Shown piece by piece: positions 28,388 to 36,611 of a stretch of 55,396 nucleotides of DNA. The notes beneath the pieces were generated by a model, which saw nothing but the letters and a program-made list of their open reading frames with translations, ran no database searches and was not told the origin of the DNA. How positions within the stretch are numbered: position 1 is the first letter of the stretch; each line of letters begins with the position of its first letter. The translations under genes were made by a program, and so were the position numbers. The stretch comes from Porphyromonas loveana (lineage in GTDB: Bacteria > Bacteroidota > Bacteroidia > Bacteroidales > Porphyromonadaceae). The stretch is from NCBI RefSeq assembly GCF_003096695.1, contig NZ_QEKY01000015.1, forward strand, positions 1 to 55,396. Direction: 5' to 3'.

Positions 28388-28560
28388 CTTGTGAAAAAGT
28401 ATGCAATTGTGTTATGATTTCCACTCTGCGCACTTTGTCGGAAAAACTCGCGCCAAAAAGAAATTATTTTGGCGCCATTTCAGAAAAATTTATGCGCCAA
28501 ATCGAAAAGTTTTTGGCGCGGTCTTCTTGCTGTTTTTGGCGCCATGTTTTCGTCGATTTA
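28388..28560 (+). repeat. GCGCC 22-bp-period repeat element, copy 3
   Basis: Nodes start at 28450, 28472, 28494, 28516 (GCGCG) and 28539, spaced 22, 22, 22 and 23 bp. The leader starting CTTGTGAAAAAGTATGC at 28388 matches the leader of copy 1 over about 60 bp. It lies in the gap between the ribD terminator and the aspS promoter, in the plus orientation. The remainder of 28242-28630 shows no gene. Confidence 0.8.
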
Positions 28561-28630
28561 GGCTCATAGTTTTGCGAAGTACGTTCCGTTGCCTTTGACG
28601 CCGTGTGGTGAGTTAAAAAAAGTGATGCTT

Positions 28631-28668
28631 AGAAAAAGGCTGACACTCCCGAGCGTCAGCCTTTTTCT
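28631..28668 (-). terminator. Intrinsic terminator after ribD
   Basis: Perfect stem AGAAAAAGGCTGAC / GTCAGCCTTTTTCT with a 10-nt loop. On the minus strand the stem ends in TTTTTCT. The symmetry makes it usable in both directions. Confidence 0.9.
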
Positions 28669-28705
28669 GTCTAAGTATGTCGAGCTGGATTGGGGTGCGT
28701 CAGAC

Positions 28706-29698
28706 TCAGTTGCGGGGTAGGGTAGGAGCCGGTGTGCCGTCGTGCAAGAGGCAGGAACAGCGCTCGATGCGCACATCATCATACAAACCACTGTCTATAA
28801 ACGACTGGTGTAGCTGTCGGCCACCCTCCACGAAAAGCGACTGTACGCCGCGGCTGTATAGTTCGGATAGGATTTGTTCGATGATCGGTCGGGAGCTGTC
28901 GATGTGTGCGAAGGACACGGACGGGGGGAAGTCGGTCGGTACCTCTCTCTCGGTAAACACCAGTGTGGGGGTGCTGTCGTCGAAGAGTCGAAGGAGGCGG
29001 GGGAGTTTCAGTTCGCGATCGATGACCACGCGGAGAGGATGGCGTCCGTACCAGTGGCGCACGGTGAGGGAGGGATCGTCCAGGAGGGCGGTGCGGGTGC
29101 CCACCAAGATAGCATCGTGCAGCATCCGTTTGTGGTGTACGAACCTGGTGGTCAGCGGGCTGCTCAGTCGCACAGGAGGCGTGGAGGCATCATCACGCAG
29201 GGCATCGATGAAGCCGTCGTTGCTCTCTGCCCATTTGAGCGTGACGTAAGGGCGGTGCAGGCGTTGGGCCGTCAGGAAATAGCGGTTGAGTTGCTCCGCT
29301 TCCTTTTCCATGAGTCCCACTTCGACCGTCACGCCTCCGTCGCGTAGCATCTTGATGCCGCGCCCCGAGACAGCAGGGAAGGGATCGAGCATGGCGACTA
29401 CTACGTGGGGGATGCCTTCTCGGAGGATGAGTTCGGCACAAGGAGGCGTCTTGCCATAATGCGAACACGGTTCCAAGCTGACGTAGAGGGTGCTTTCCTT
29501 CAGCAAGGCCTTGTCGCGTACGGAGCGCACGGCCATGACCTCGGCGTGGGGCATGCCGGCTTGGTGGTGATAGCCCTCGCCGATGATGCGGTCGCGAGCC
29601 ACGATGACGGCTCCGACGAGGGGATTGGGGGAGGTGAAGCCCTCGGCATTCTGTGCCAATTCGATGGCACGGCGCATATAGAGGGAGGCGGGAGTCAT
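28706..29698 (-). CDS. ribD: Bifunctional riboflavin biosynthesis deaminase/reductase RibD
   Basis: 330 residues. The N-terminal deaminase has HAEV and the zinc motif PCSHYGKTPPC (about residues 50-85); SPNPLVGAVIV precedes it. The C-terminal reductase starts near residue 145 (RPYVTLKWAESNDGFI) and includes VGTRTALLDDPSLTVR and LFVEGGRQLHQSFI. It performs the second and third steps of riboflavin synthesis. It ends RCSCLLHDGTPAPTLPRN, about 20-30 residues earlier than many homologues, so the last reductase strand may be shortened. It is divergent from prmC; the ATG at 29698 is chosen because the frame upstream crosses prmC coding sequence. Confidence 0.92.
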   Translation of the reverse strand: MTPASLYMRRAIELAQNAEGFTSPNPLVGAVIVARDRIIGEGYHHQAGMPHAEVMAVRSVRDKALLKESTLYVSLEPCSHYGKTPPCAELILREGIPHVVVAMLDPFPAVSGRGIKMLRDGGVTVEVGLMEKEAEQLNRYFLTAQRLHRPYVTLKWAESNDGFIDALRDDASTPPVRLSSPLTTRFVHHKRMLHDAILVGTRTALLDDPSLTVRHWYGRHPLRVVIDRELKLPRLLRLFDDSTPTLVFTEREVPTDFPPSVSFAHIDSSRPIIEQILSELYSRGVQSLFVEGGRQLHQSFIDSGLYDDVRIERCSCLLHDGTPAPTLPRN

Positions 29699-29709
29699 AC
29701 CTTTATTGC

Positions 29710-29717
29710 TAATTTTG
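29710..29717 (+). promoter_or_regulatory. -7 promoter element of prmC-recX-comF
   Basis: TAATTTTG on the plus strand, with only 6 nt between it and the ATG at 29724. Transcription would start on the start codon, giving a leaderless mRNA. Confidence 0.5.
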
Positions 29718-29723
29718 TTTCTG

Positions 29724-30605
29724 ATGATAACGTTTGACGAAGCCGGACAGCGGATCGAGTCGGCACTGCTCCGCCTGTACGAACCGGACGAACTACGCAG
29801 TATAGTGCGCGAACTGCTGTCGGAAGCCACACGGCTGAGCCGTACTCAGCTTTTGCTTGCACACAAAGATACGCTTTTATCGAGCGAAGCCGAGGGTACA
29901 CTCACGCGCTGCCTCGACCGCATGCGAGAGGGAATGCCCCTGCAATACGCTGTGGGGCATGCTCCTTTCATGGGACGGGAGTTCGAGGTTAGCCCTGCGG
30001 TGCTGATCCCGCGCCCCGAGACGGAAGAGTTGGTGGAGCTGGTTCTCAGTAGAGAAAAGGCGACTGTCACTCTGCTTCATCTGCTGGATGTGGGCACGGG
30101 CAGCGGGTGTCTGGCTGTTACGTTGGCGAGAATGCTGCCCGCCGAGGTGTGGGCGATGGATGTGTCTTCCGAAGCGCTGGTGGTGGCCGGCCGTAATGTG
30201 ACGGAGGGTGCGCGCATCACATTGGTCGAAGCCGATGTATTGGTGCCCGATGCCCGATGGGATTTGTTGCCTCCCGTGGACGTCATTGTCAGCAATCCGC
30301 CTTATATCATGCCTTCGGAAGGTGCGGCCATGGCTTCTCATGTGCTGGACTATGAGCCTTCCTTGGCTCTCTTTGCTCCCGAAGCCGATCCACTCCTGTT
30401 CTATCGTGCTATTGCCGACATGGCAGAGTCCGGGAAATTACGTCCGGGCGGACGTCTCTATGTGGAGCTGAATGCACGGTTGGCTGAGGAGACGTGCGCT
30501 CTATTTAGAGCACGTTCCTCTTGGCATGGTGTGGAGTTGCATAAGGATCTTTCGGGGAAGAATCGCTTTCTCTCGGCTCAATATCTGACCTCTGCTGCCA
30601 TATGA
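29724..30605 (+). CDS. prmC: Release factor glutamine methyltransferase PrmC (HemK)
   Basis: 293 residues. The N-terminal helical domain (residues 1-95) is followed by PRPETEELVELVL, the SAM site LDVGTGSGCLAVTLA, and the catalytic VSNPPYIMPSEG. It methylates the Gln of the GGQ motif in release factors RF1 and RF2. A start six codons earlier is possible, but the -7 element at 29710 would lie inside that extension. The stop overlaps the recX start as ATGA. Confidence 0.95.
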   Translation: MITFDEAGQRIESALLRLYEPDELRSIVRELLSEATRLSRTQLLLAHKDTLLSSEAEGTLTRCLDRMREGMPLQYAVGHAPFMGREFEVSPAVLIPRPETEELVELVLSREKATVTLLHLLDVGTGSGCLAVTLARMLPAEVWAMDVSSEALVVAGRNVTEGARITLVEADVLVPDARWDLLPPVDVIVSNPPYIMPSEGAAMASHVLDYEPSLALFAPEADPLLFYRAIADMAESGKLRPGGRLYVELNARLAEETCALFRARSSWHGVELHKDLSGKNRFLSAQYLTSAAI

Positions 30606-31087
30606 ATACGGAAAAGAAGTTGCTGAATCGTATGCAGGCCTACTGTGCTCGTGCCGAGCGTTGTCGCTTCGATGTGGAGACCAAGCTGAAGCAGGCGGGG
30701 GCCGATGCTGCTCTTTGCGAACGGATCTTGCAGCAGCTTGTGGAGGAACGTTTTCTCGATGACGAGCGCTTTGCCCATGCTTATGCCCGTGATAAGTATT
30801 GCTTCAACGGCTGGGGGCCGCGACGAATCGCGCTCGAACTGGGACGGCGTCGCATCCCTACGGCTGTGGTTACGGCTGCTCTCTTGGCCCTTCAAGAGGG
30901 GGATGACAAGCCCGAAGACACATTGCCGCAACTGATGGAGCGGAAGCTGCGCACGGTCAAAGCCGCGGACGATCGCACCCGTATGCAGCATTTGGTGCGA
31001 TGGGCTGTTGGGAGAGGTTTTGAATATGATCGTGTGATGAAAGAGGCTTCGCGCCTGATACAGAATGCCGATGCGGAAGAATGGTAG
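30602..31087 (+). CDS. recX: Regulatory protein RecX
   Basis: 161 residues, mainly helical. Conserved RecX features: CARAERCRFDVETKLKQAG in the first repeat, FLDDERFAHAYARDK in the second, and GWGPRRIALELGRRRIP. RecX binds RecA filaments and damps recombination. recA itself is not nearby. It is translationally coupled to prmC (4-bp overlap) and overlaps comF by 23 bp. Confidence 0.92.
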   Translation: MNTEKKLLNRMQAYCARAERCRFDVETKLKQAGADAALCERILQQLVEERFLDDERFAHAYARDKYCFNGWGPRRIALELGRRRIPTAVVTAALLALQEGDDKPEDTLPQLMERKLRTVKAADDRTRMQHLVRWAVGRGFEYDRVMKEASRLIQNADAEEW

Positions 31088-31814
31088 CCCACACTCCCTG
31101 AGGCTGCGATTGTTTGTGCGCAAGGCGTTGGATTTTTTCTTCCCGCGCTATTGTCCCGTCTGTGAGGCGATGCTCGCGGAGACGGAGATTGGCGTTTGCT
31201 CTCATTGCGTGGTAAAGATGCCTCGTTACATAGAGGGGATTCAATATGGGTTGGATCGTCTGAATGGAGACATTTATATCGATGCGCTCCATGCGCTCTT
31301 CATTTTCAAAGATGATGGCGGTGTCCGTCCCATGATCCACGCGCTCAAGTATCGTGGCCATGCCGAGGTGGGGGAGATGCTCGGCCGTATGGCGGGGCGT
31401 CGCTACCCGATGCTGTCCCGTGAGTACGACCTCATCGTTCCGGTTCCGCTTCATCCGCGCAAACAACGCGAGCGCGGTTACAATCAGGCCCTGCTCATTG
31501 CGCGCGGCCTGAGCCACGTGACGGGAATCCCCGTATGCGAGGCTTTGATTCGTAGTACCTACACGGAGAGCCAAACAGGACAGGGCTATGTTGAACGCAA
31601 GACGACCATGACGGGACGTTTTGCACTCCATTCAGCAGCCCATCCTGCCGGCGTTCGTATTCTGTTGGTGGACGATGTGCTCACGACGGGAGCCACCGTG
31701 CAGGCCGCTGCCGAACCCCTTGCAGCTGCTTCTGCCGCAAAGATCGGCGTCTTGGTAGCGGCTGTTACTCGTCGTCCTTCTCTTCGTACGCTGCTCTCCG
31801 TCGCAGCGGAATAG
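31065..31814 (+). CDS. comF: ComF-family phosphoribosyltransferase-like protein
   Basis: 249 residues (247 if the ATG at 31071 is used). An N-terminal zinc-finger-like pair CPVC ... CSHC (about residues 30-55) is followed by a PRTase domain with the PRPP motif ILLVDDVLTTGAT near residue 205. VPVPLHPRKQRERGYNQA is the ComF signature. Members work in DNA uptake in naturally competent bacteria, and P. gingivalis is naturally competent, but the biochemical role is not settled. Last gene of prmC-recX-comF. Confidence 0.9.
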   Translation: MPMRKNGSPHSLRLRLFVRKALDFFFPRYCPVCEAMLAETEIGVCSHCVVKMPRYIEGIQYGLDRLNGDIYIDALHALFIFKDDGGVRPMIHALKYRGHAEVGEMLGRMAGRRYPMLSREYDLIVPVPLHPRKQRERGYNQALLIARGLSHVTGIPVCEALIRSTYTESQTGQGYVERKTTMTGRFALHSAAHPAGVRILLVDDVLTTGATVQAAAEPLAAASAAKIGVLVAAVTRRPSLRTLLSVAAE

Positions 31815-31840
31815 CAAGCACGCTTCTTTATCAGAAAAGA

Positions 31841-31884
31841 GAGAGGCCGTGTCGCAGGGAGTCATCCTTGCGACACGGCCTCTC
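31841..31884. terminator. Bidirectional terminator between comF and pepO
   Basis: Stem GAGAGGCCGTGTCGCA (31841-31856) / TGCGACACGGCCTCTC (31869-31884) with a 12-nt loop, between convergent genes. The minus side is followed by TCTTTTCTG; the plus side by GTTCGTT. Confidence 0.85.
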
Positions 31885-31916
31885 GTTCGTTAGCCGTAGA
31901 CGGAGCAGTCGTCAGT

Positions 31917-33980
31917 TTACCAAACGACTACGCGCTTTTCGGGAGCCAGATACATCTTGTCTGTCGGCTGAACATTGAAAGCTTCGTAGAAAGCTTCGAT
32001 ATTGCGCAATGCCTGATTTACGCGCAATTCGCCGAGACTGTGTACGTCAATCTGCGTCAGTCGGAGTACTTCTTCGGGACGAATGTTCTGTCCCCAAAGA
32101 CGAGCATAACCGATGAAGAAACGCTGATCGGGCGTAAAGCCGTCCAATTTCTCCAAGTTCTGTCCCTTCGTGGCGTTGCGGAAAGCTAGATAGGAAACGA
32201 GGAGACCTCCTTGGTCGGCAATGTTCTCGCCGAGCGTCATGTTACCATTGGCATGCACACCGTCGGCTACGAATAACTCGTTGAACTGATCGGCCAATTT
32301 CTTCGTTGTGGCTTCGAATTTCTTCGCGTCCTCAGCTGTCCACCAGTTCACCATATTGCCATTCTTGTCGAAGTTGCGCCCTTGGTCGTCGAAGCCATGC
32401 GTCATCTCGTGTCCGATCACCACGCCGATACCACCGTAGTTGACAGCATCGTCAGCGTCCATATTGAAGAACGGCGGTTGGAGGATACCTGCAGGGAAGC
32501 AGATCTCATTCGTGATGGGGCTGTAATAGGCATTTACTTCTTGCGGGTTCATATGCCAACGATCGCGATCCACGGGCTTGCCCAGATCGGCCATATTGTC
32601 ATCGTGCATCCACTTGTATGCGCGCTTGATGTCGGCATAGTAGTTGTCACCCTTGATCTCCATCTTGGAGTAATCCTTCCATTTGTCGGGATAACCGATC
32701 TTGATGATGAAAGTATTGAGCTTCTCTTGTGCTTTCATTTTGGTGGAGTCGCCCATCCAAGGCAGGCCGTTGATGCGCTCGCCGAGAGCCGTCTGCAGAT
32801 TCTTCACCAGCTTGAGCATACGCTCTTTGGCTTCGGGCGGGAAGTATTGTTTCACATACACTTCACCCAATGCTTCGCCGAGGATGCCGTTTACCATGTC
32901 CACGGAACGCTTCCAGCGCGGGTGCATTTCGGTCGTGCCGCTGAGAGTTTTGCCGAAGAAGTCGAATTTTGCCTGCTCGAACTCGTCGCTCAGATAAGAA
33001 GCTGCACCGCTGATTGTGCCGGCGAGGAGGTAATCCTTCAGCTCGTTGAGGTCTGCTTTGGCATACCAAGAGTCGAACTTCTTGAAGAAGTCCAGCTGCT
33101 CCATATCCCATTCTTCCAAGTTGGCCAATTGGCGATCGGCCATGTAAGTCTTCCAGTCGAAGCCGCTGTACTTGCCTGTGAAGTCCTTTACGGCCATTTT
33201 GTTGTAGTTGCGATGAGTGTCGCGCAGCTCTTCTTTGCTGTAGCATATCTGAGCCAATGCTGTCTCTGTCTTCATCGCATTGGCAGCGATGCGCTTGGCG
33301 GCCGCTTCGTCATAGCCGGCCAGTCGTGCTATCCGTTCGAGGTAAGCCACGTATGCGTTGCGGATCTCTTGTGACTTGGCATCCTGCTTGAGGTAGTAGT
33401 CGCGATTGTCCAATGCCAATGATGTTTGCATCATGTGGAAGATATTCATCTCGCTATTCTTGGCATCGGCATAAACATAAGAGCCGAAGAAGGTGCCTCC
33501 ACCCATATTGTCCTGTGCCGCGGCATACTTTACCATGCCGGCTTTGTCGGCGATGGCTTCGATCTTGCCGAGATCCTCACGAATCGGAGTGGCACCGTCC
33601 TTATTACGCTTCACGCTGTCCATGGCTTGGCGGTAAAGCGTGGCTATGCGGTATTCATTGGTCCCTTTTTCGTGATCTTTGGCTGCGAGGCGGTCTACGA
33701 TCTGATGCACGCGTTCGGTCGTGCTGTCACGCAGAATGTCGAACGAGCCGTAGCGGCTGTATGCCGGCTTGAGGGGATTGTTTTTCATCCAGTTGCCGTT
33801 ACAGTAGCGATAGAAATCGTCCTGCGGGCGCACTGTTGTGTCCATGGCCGTGAGGTCGATGGCGGGTACCGGTACACGCTTCTGTTCTGAGCTTGAGCGG
33901 TCTTTGCCGCCGCAGCCGGACAGAGCCAGAACTCCGACAACGGCCGGAGCCAGAATAAGAAACTTGATTGTCTTGTTCAT
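31917..33980 (-). CDS. pepO: M13-family endopeptidase PepO, lipoprotein
   Basis: 687 residues. Lipoprotein signal LILAPAVVGVLALSGCGGK (lipobox LSGC, Cys near 23). The neprilysin-type N-terminal domain includes DDFYRYCNGNWMKNNP. Catalytic zinc motif VIGHEMTHGFDDQGRNFD, third ligand Glu in LGENIADQGGL, and C-terminal AYARLWGQNIRPEEV with VQPTDKMYL. It cleaves short peptides on the outside of the cell; PepO of P. gingivalis is known as an endothelin-converting-type enzyme. The final CxxW of mammalian members is absent (ends EKRVVVW), as is usual in bacteria. It is downstream of the nucleotidyltransferase by 35 bp. Confidence 0.96.
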   Translation of the reverse strand: MNKTIKFLILAPAVVGVLALSGCGGKDRSSSEQKRVPVPAIDLTAMDTTVRPQDDFYRYCNGNWMKNNPLKPAYSRYGSFDILRDSTTERVHQIVDRLAAKDHEKGTNEYRIATLYRQAMDSVKRNKDGATPIREDLGKIEAIADKAGMVKYAAAQDNMGGGTFFGSYVYADAKNSEMNIFHMMQTSLALDNRDYYLKQDAKSQEIRNAYVAYLERIARLAGYDEAAAKRIAANAMKTETALAQICYSKEELRDTHRNYNKMAVKDFTGKYSGFDWKTYMADRQLANLEEWDMEQLDFFKKFDSWYAKADLNELKDYLLAGTISGAASYLSDEFEQAKFDFFGKTLSGTTEMHPRWKRSVDMVNGILGEALGEVYVKQYFPPEAKERMLKLVKNLQTALGERINGLPWMGDSTKMKAQEKLNTFIIKIGYPDKWKDYSKMEIKGDNYYADIKRAYKWMHDDNMADLGKPVDRDRWHMNPQEVNAYYSPITNEICFPAGILQPPFFNMDADDAVNYGGIGVVIGHEMTHGFDDQGRNFDKNGNMVNWWTAEDAKKFEATTKKLADQFNELFVADGVHANGNMTLGENIADQGGLLVSYLAFRNATKGQNLEKLDGFTPDQRFFIGYARLWGQNIRPEEVLRLTQIDVHSLGELRVNQALRNIEAFYEAFNVQPTDKMYLAPEKRVVVW

Positions 33981-34015
33981 CTTGCTGTATTGTAATGATT
34001 AGTAGTGATAATAAC

Positions 34016-34924
34016 TCATCGTTGGAATAATTGTTCGGGATACTCTCCTGCCGCTGTCAGGGCTCGGAGCTTGGCAACTACGCCGTCGCGGTCGTCCGGA
34101 TAAGTAACGCCGAACCATCGAGCCGTCGTATCCAATACTTCCACAGAGGCACGGCCGGTGTGGATGAGGTCGTTCACCGCGTAGGGAATGTAGTATTCGC
34201 TCTTGAGCTCCTGTCCGCGTTCTTGTAGGAATCGTACGAAAAGCTCCTCCGAGTAATCGAAGTAGTCGGGCGTGAAGCCCCACATGTTCATGGATACGGG
34301 AGTGTCTTCTGCCAACGTATGCTCGCGATCTTCTTCGTCATGGAAGGTGATAACTCCTCCTTTGCGCTCGATTTTGAAGCGTTCCACCACGCCGGTGAGC
34401 AGATTGTGCTCGTCCATGCTGCACACTCCGCGGGATACGCCACCGCTTTCGCTCAGCGTATTGCCCACGCGATAACCCACCATACAGTATTTGCCCTGCT
34501 GCCCTCCCAGAGAGGAGAGCTTGCGTGCCAGCACTTCGAAGGCATTGCGTCCGTAGAAGTCGTCCGCATTGATCACAGCGAAGGGCTCGCTTATCACCTC
34601 ACGTCCCATTAGGACGGCATGATTGGTGCCCCATGGTTTTTCTCGCCCTTCGGGGCAGGTGAATCCTGCCGGCAGCTTGTCGATCTCTTGGAAAACCACT
34701 TCCACCGGAATGCGATCTTGGTACTTGGTGATAATCTTCTCGCGGAAATCCTGCTCGAATGAGTGACGGATGACAAATACAAGCCGACCGAATCCGGCTC
34801 GTATGGCATCGTAAACGGAATAGTCCATGATCGTGTCGCCACCCGGGCCTATGCCGTCAAGTTGCTTGAGGCTACCGTAGCGGCTGCCCATGCCGGCAGC
34901 CAAAATAAAGAGTGTGGGTTTCAT
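34016..34924 (-). CDS. Sugar-phosphate nucleotidyltransferase
   Basis: 302 residues, Rossmann-like NTP transferase. Signature LFILAAGMGSRYGSLKQLDGIGPGGDTIMDYSVYDA at the N-terminus, then EPFAVINADDFYG with the metal-binding Asp pair. The family includes GalU-like and LicC-like enzymes; the sugar and nucleotide cannot be told from sequence. No partner glycosyl genes are adjacent. The ATG at 34924 (MKPTLFILAAG) is fixed by the -7 element at 34976, which excludes a 28-codon extension. Confidence 0.85.
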   Translation of the reverse strand: MKPTLFILAAGMGSRYGSLKQLDGIGPGGDTIMDYSVYDAIRAGFGRLVFVIRHSFEQDFREKIITKYQDRIPVEVVFQEIDKLPAGFTCPEGREKPWGTNHAVLMGREVISEPFAVINADDFYGRNAFEVLARKLSSLGGQQGKYCMVGYRVGNTLSESGGVSRGVCSMDEHNLLTGVVERFKIERKGGVITFHDEEDREHTLAEDTPVSMNMWGFTPDYFDYSEELFVRFLQERGQELKSEYYIPYAVNDLIHTGRASVEVLDTTARWFGVTYPDDRDGVVAKLRALTAAGEYPEQLFQR

Positions 34925-34975
34925 CAGAGTTCTTGTAGTTCTATTTGTATCGTGTTGATTGAGAATGTGTCGCCG

Positions 34976-34983
34976 CAAAGGTA
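34976..34983 (-). promoter_or_regulatory. -7 promoter element of the nucleotidyltransferase-pepO unit
   Basis: TACCTTTG on the minus strand, 51 nt before the ATG at 34924. pepO has only a 35-bp gap upstream and no clear promoter, so both genes probably depend on it. Confidence 0.65.
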
Positions 34984-35062
34984 AGCATTGGCGTGTGATA
35001 TGGGTCAAAGCTCACTGTGTTGTTCATACTTTTGTGTCTTCCTCACATATTATGAGCGATGA

Positions 35063-35093
35063 AAGGCAGTGCCAAAATCTTCGACACTGCCTT
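35063..35093 (-). terminator. Terminator after the T9SS cargo gene
   Basis: Stem AAGGCAGTG / CACTGCCTT with a 13-nt loop, 26 bp after the stop codon. The minus strand continues TCATCGC, so the U-run is weak. Confidence 0.65.
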
Positions 35094-35118
35094 CCATTGT
35101 CGTCTATGAGTGTTAGGT

Positions 35119-36480
35119 CTAATCCACCCTTACTTTCGTTTGCAGAGAGCGTGTGTCACCGACCATCTTCACGAGATAAAGGCCGGAGGAAAGCTCTACG
35201 CGCTTTTGTCCGGTTACCTCTCCGCTGTGGTACAAACGTCCGCTCATATCGTATATCCACACTTGCGCGTGCTCTGCCATGAGATTGATGGCTCCTTGCG
35301 TGCCTTGTGCCGTAAAGGCTGCACTCTCTGCCATTCCCATTCCGGTGGTATTGACTGTGAGGCATACCGGTTCGGATTCTTCACCATCCAAAACGGCACG
35401 TACGCAGTACTCGGCATTCTCTTCCTCCACGTTTTGGAAGAATGAAGTAGAGGGCCAATTGCCCTGTAGCAATTGCCCGTTCCGATAGATATTGTACACA
35501 TAGTCGCTGGCCGGACTTTCAGTCGTGATCAGCACATCGTCTATCCGCACGCACCAATTATCGGGGCCTTCAGAATCGAAATGTCGGAAAGCCACATACT
35601 TGGTACCTTCCGGCAGATCAAAGTCCTTTTGATGCCATGTAAATGTTGTCTTAGCTTTTGTCGCATTCTCAACAAAAATATCGTTTTCGTAAATGCAAAT
35701 GAAGTCCTCTTTTTGTATACCTGTTGTAGAAACATATACGCCGTAGTGATCCAGATAGTAATCAGACATATTCGCCACCCAGAAGCTCAAGTGTTTAGCT
35801 CCTGCGATATTCGGCGTTATCAGATATTCATCGGGGAATATTGTCGGCTGTCCATTGCTAACCCTCGAATATGAATAACAGGCTACATCGTCATTGTGCC
35901 CTGCTTGCCAACCAGCTTTTGGTAAATTCAAAACCACCCAACTAAATCCATCATTATTACCGTCAATTGTTTGCCAACCGGAAGGTAATTCGTAAGTCAG
36001 AATATCCGTGAAGCTTTCGTCCACCAAAATGCCACCTCTGGGAGTTGGATTAGGTGCGTTCCACAAGATAGATAGCTGCCCATTATCATAACTGTAGCTT
36101 AGGTTCTGTATAGGATTGACGGCCTTTTGTTTTAACTGACGCAATCCTGATAGTGCATAGTCTTTGTAGTTGTCATTGTGGCGGATAACCTCAAGGGTGT
36201 ATTCTGTATTTCGATCAGAAGGAATAGAAAGCATTTGTCCGGAGCCTAATAAATTGCCTGCAGAGGAATTGTTTGGGGAAATGATCTCCTGCATTCCTGC
36301 ATGAATCACGGAGTTTGCTCTAATGCTGTTCACAGCAGTAGAGAAGCGAAAAGAGCCTACTTCACTTGAAGTATACAGCTGACGGACTAACTGTAGTGCA
36401 TCAGATTTTGAAACTTGCTGTGCTAAAAGCATCATCGGCATCATTAGGCATAAAACCAAAAGAGTAATTAGCTTCTTCAT
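35119..36480 (-). CDS. T9SS-sorted surface protein with a cleaved-adhesin-like domain
   Basis: 453 residues. Signal peptide MKKLITLLVLCLMMPMMLLAQ. A domain at about residues 155-320 (ELPSGWQTIDGNNDGFSW..., YLITPNIAGAKHLSFWVAN, VRIDDVLITTE) resembles the jelly-roll cleaved-adhesin domains of gingipains and HagA. A fibronectin-like strand region YVYNIYRNGQLLQGNW follows. The last about 75 residues form a type A sorting domain (VWIYDMSGRLYHSGEV, GLYLVKMVGD, ending TKVRV), so it should cross the outer membrane by T9SS and be attached to A-LPS. There is no protease domain. Upstream, GCAAGGTA at 36513-36520 gives a -7 like element with one mismatch. Its ligand is unknown. Confidence 0.9.
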   Translation of the reverse strand: MKKLITLLVLCLMMPMMLLAQQVSKSDALQLVRQLYTSSEVGSFRFSTAVNSIRANSVIHAGMQEIISPNNSSAGNLLGSGQMLSIPSDRNTEYTLEVIRHNDNYKDYALSGLRQLKQKAVNPIQNLSYSYDNGQLSILWNAPNPTPRGGILVDESFTDILTYELPSGWQTIDGNNDGFSWVVLNLPKAGWQAGHNDDVACYSYSRVSNGQPTIFPDEYLITPNIAGAKHLSFWVANMSDYYLDHYGVYVSTTGIQKEDFICIYENDIFVENATKAKTTFTWHQKDFDLPEGTKYVAFRHFDSEGPDNWCVRIDDVLITTESPASDYVYNIYRNGQLLQGNWPSTSFFQNVEEENAEYCVRAVLDGEESEPVCLTVNTTGMGMAESAAFTAQGTQGAINLMAEHAQVWIYDMSGRLYHSGEVTGQKRVELSSGLYLVKMVGDTRSLQTKVRVD

Positions 36481-36611
36481 GTGAATAATGAGTTAAATGT
36501 GTGAAACATGCCGCAAGGTAAGAAGAAAGAAAAAAATATGCAAGAGTAGAAGAGTGCGTTTTTATGCAGGAACGCTTCGATCGGCAAGCGGTCGGTTCAT
36601 TGTCTTTTTGT

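Noticed and set aside
32382-33374. Long open frame on the plus strand opposite pepO
   Set aside because: It mirrors the pepO codon pattern, has no promoter and no recognisable domain, and pepO is certain on the other strand. The same holds for long frames opposite gyrB (42944-43819) and the pseudouridine synthase (38187-39167).
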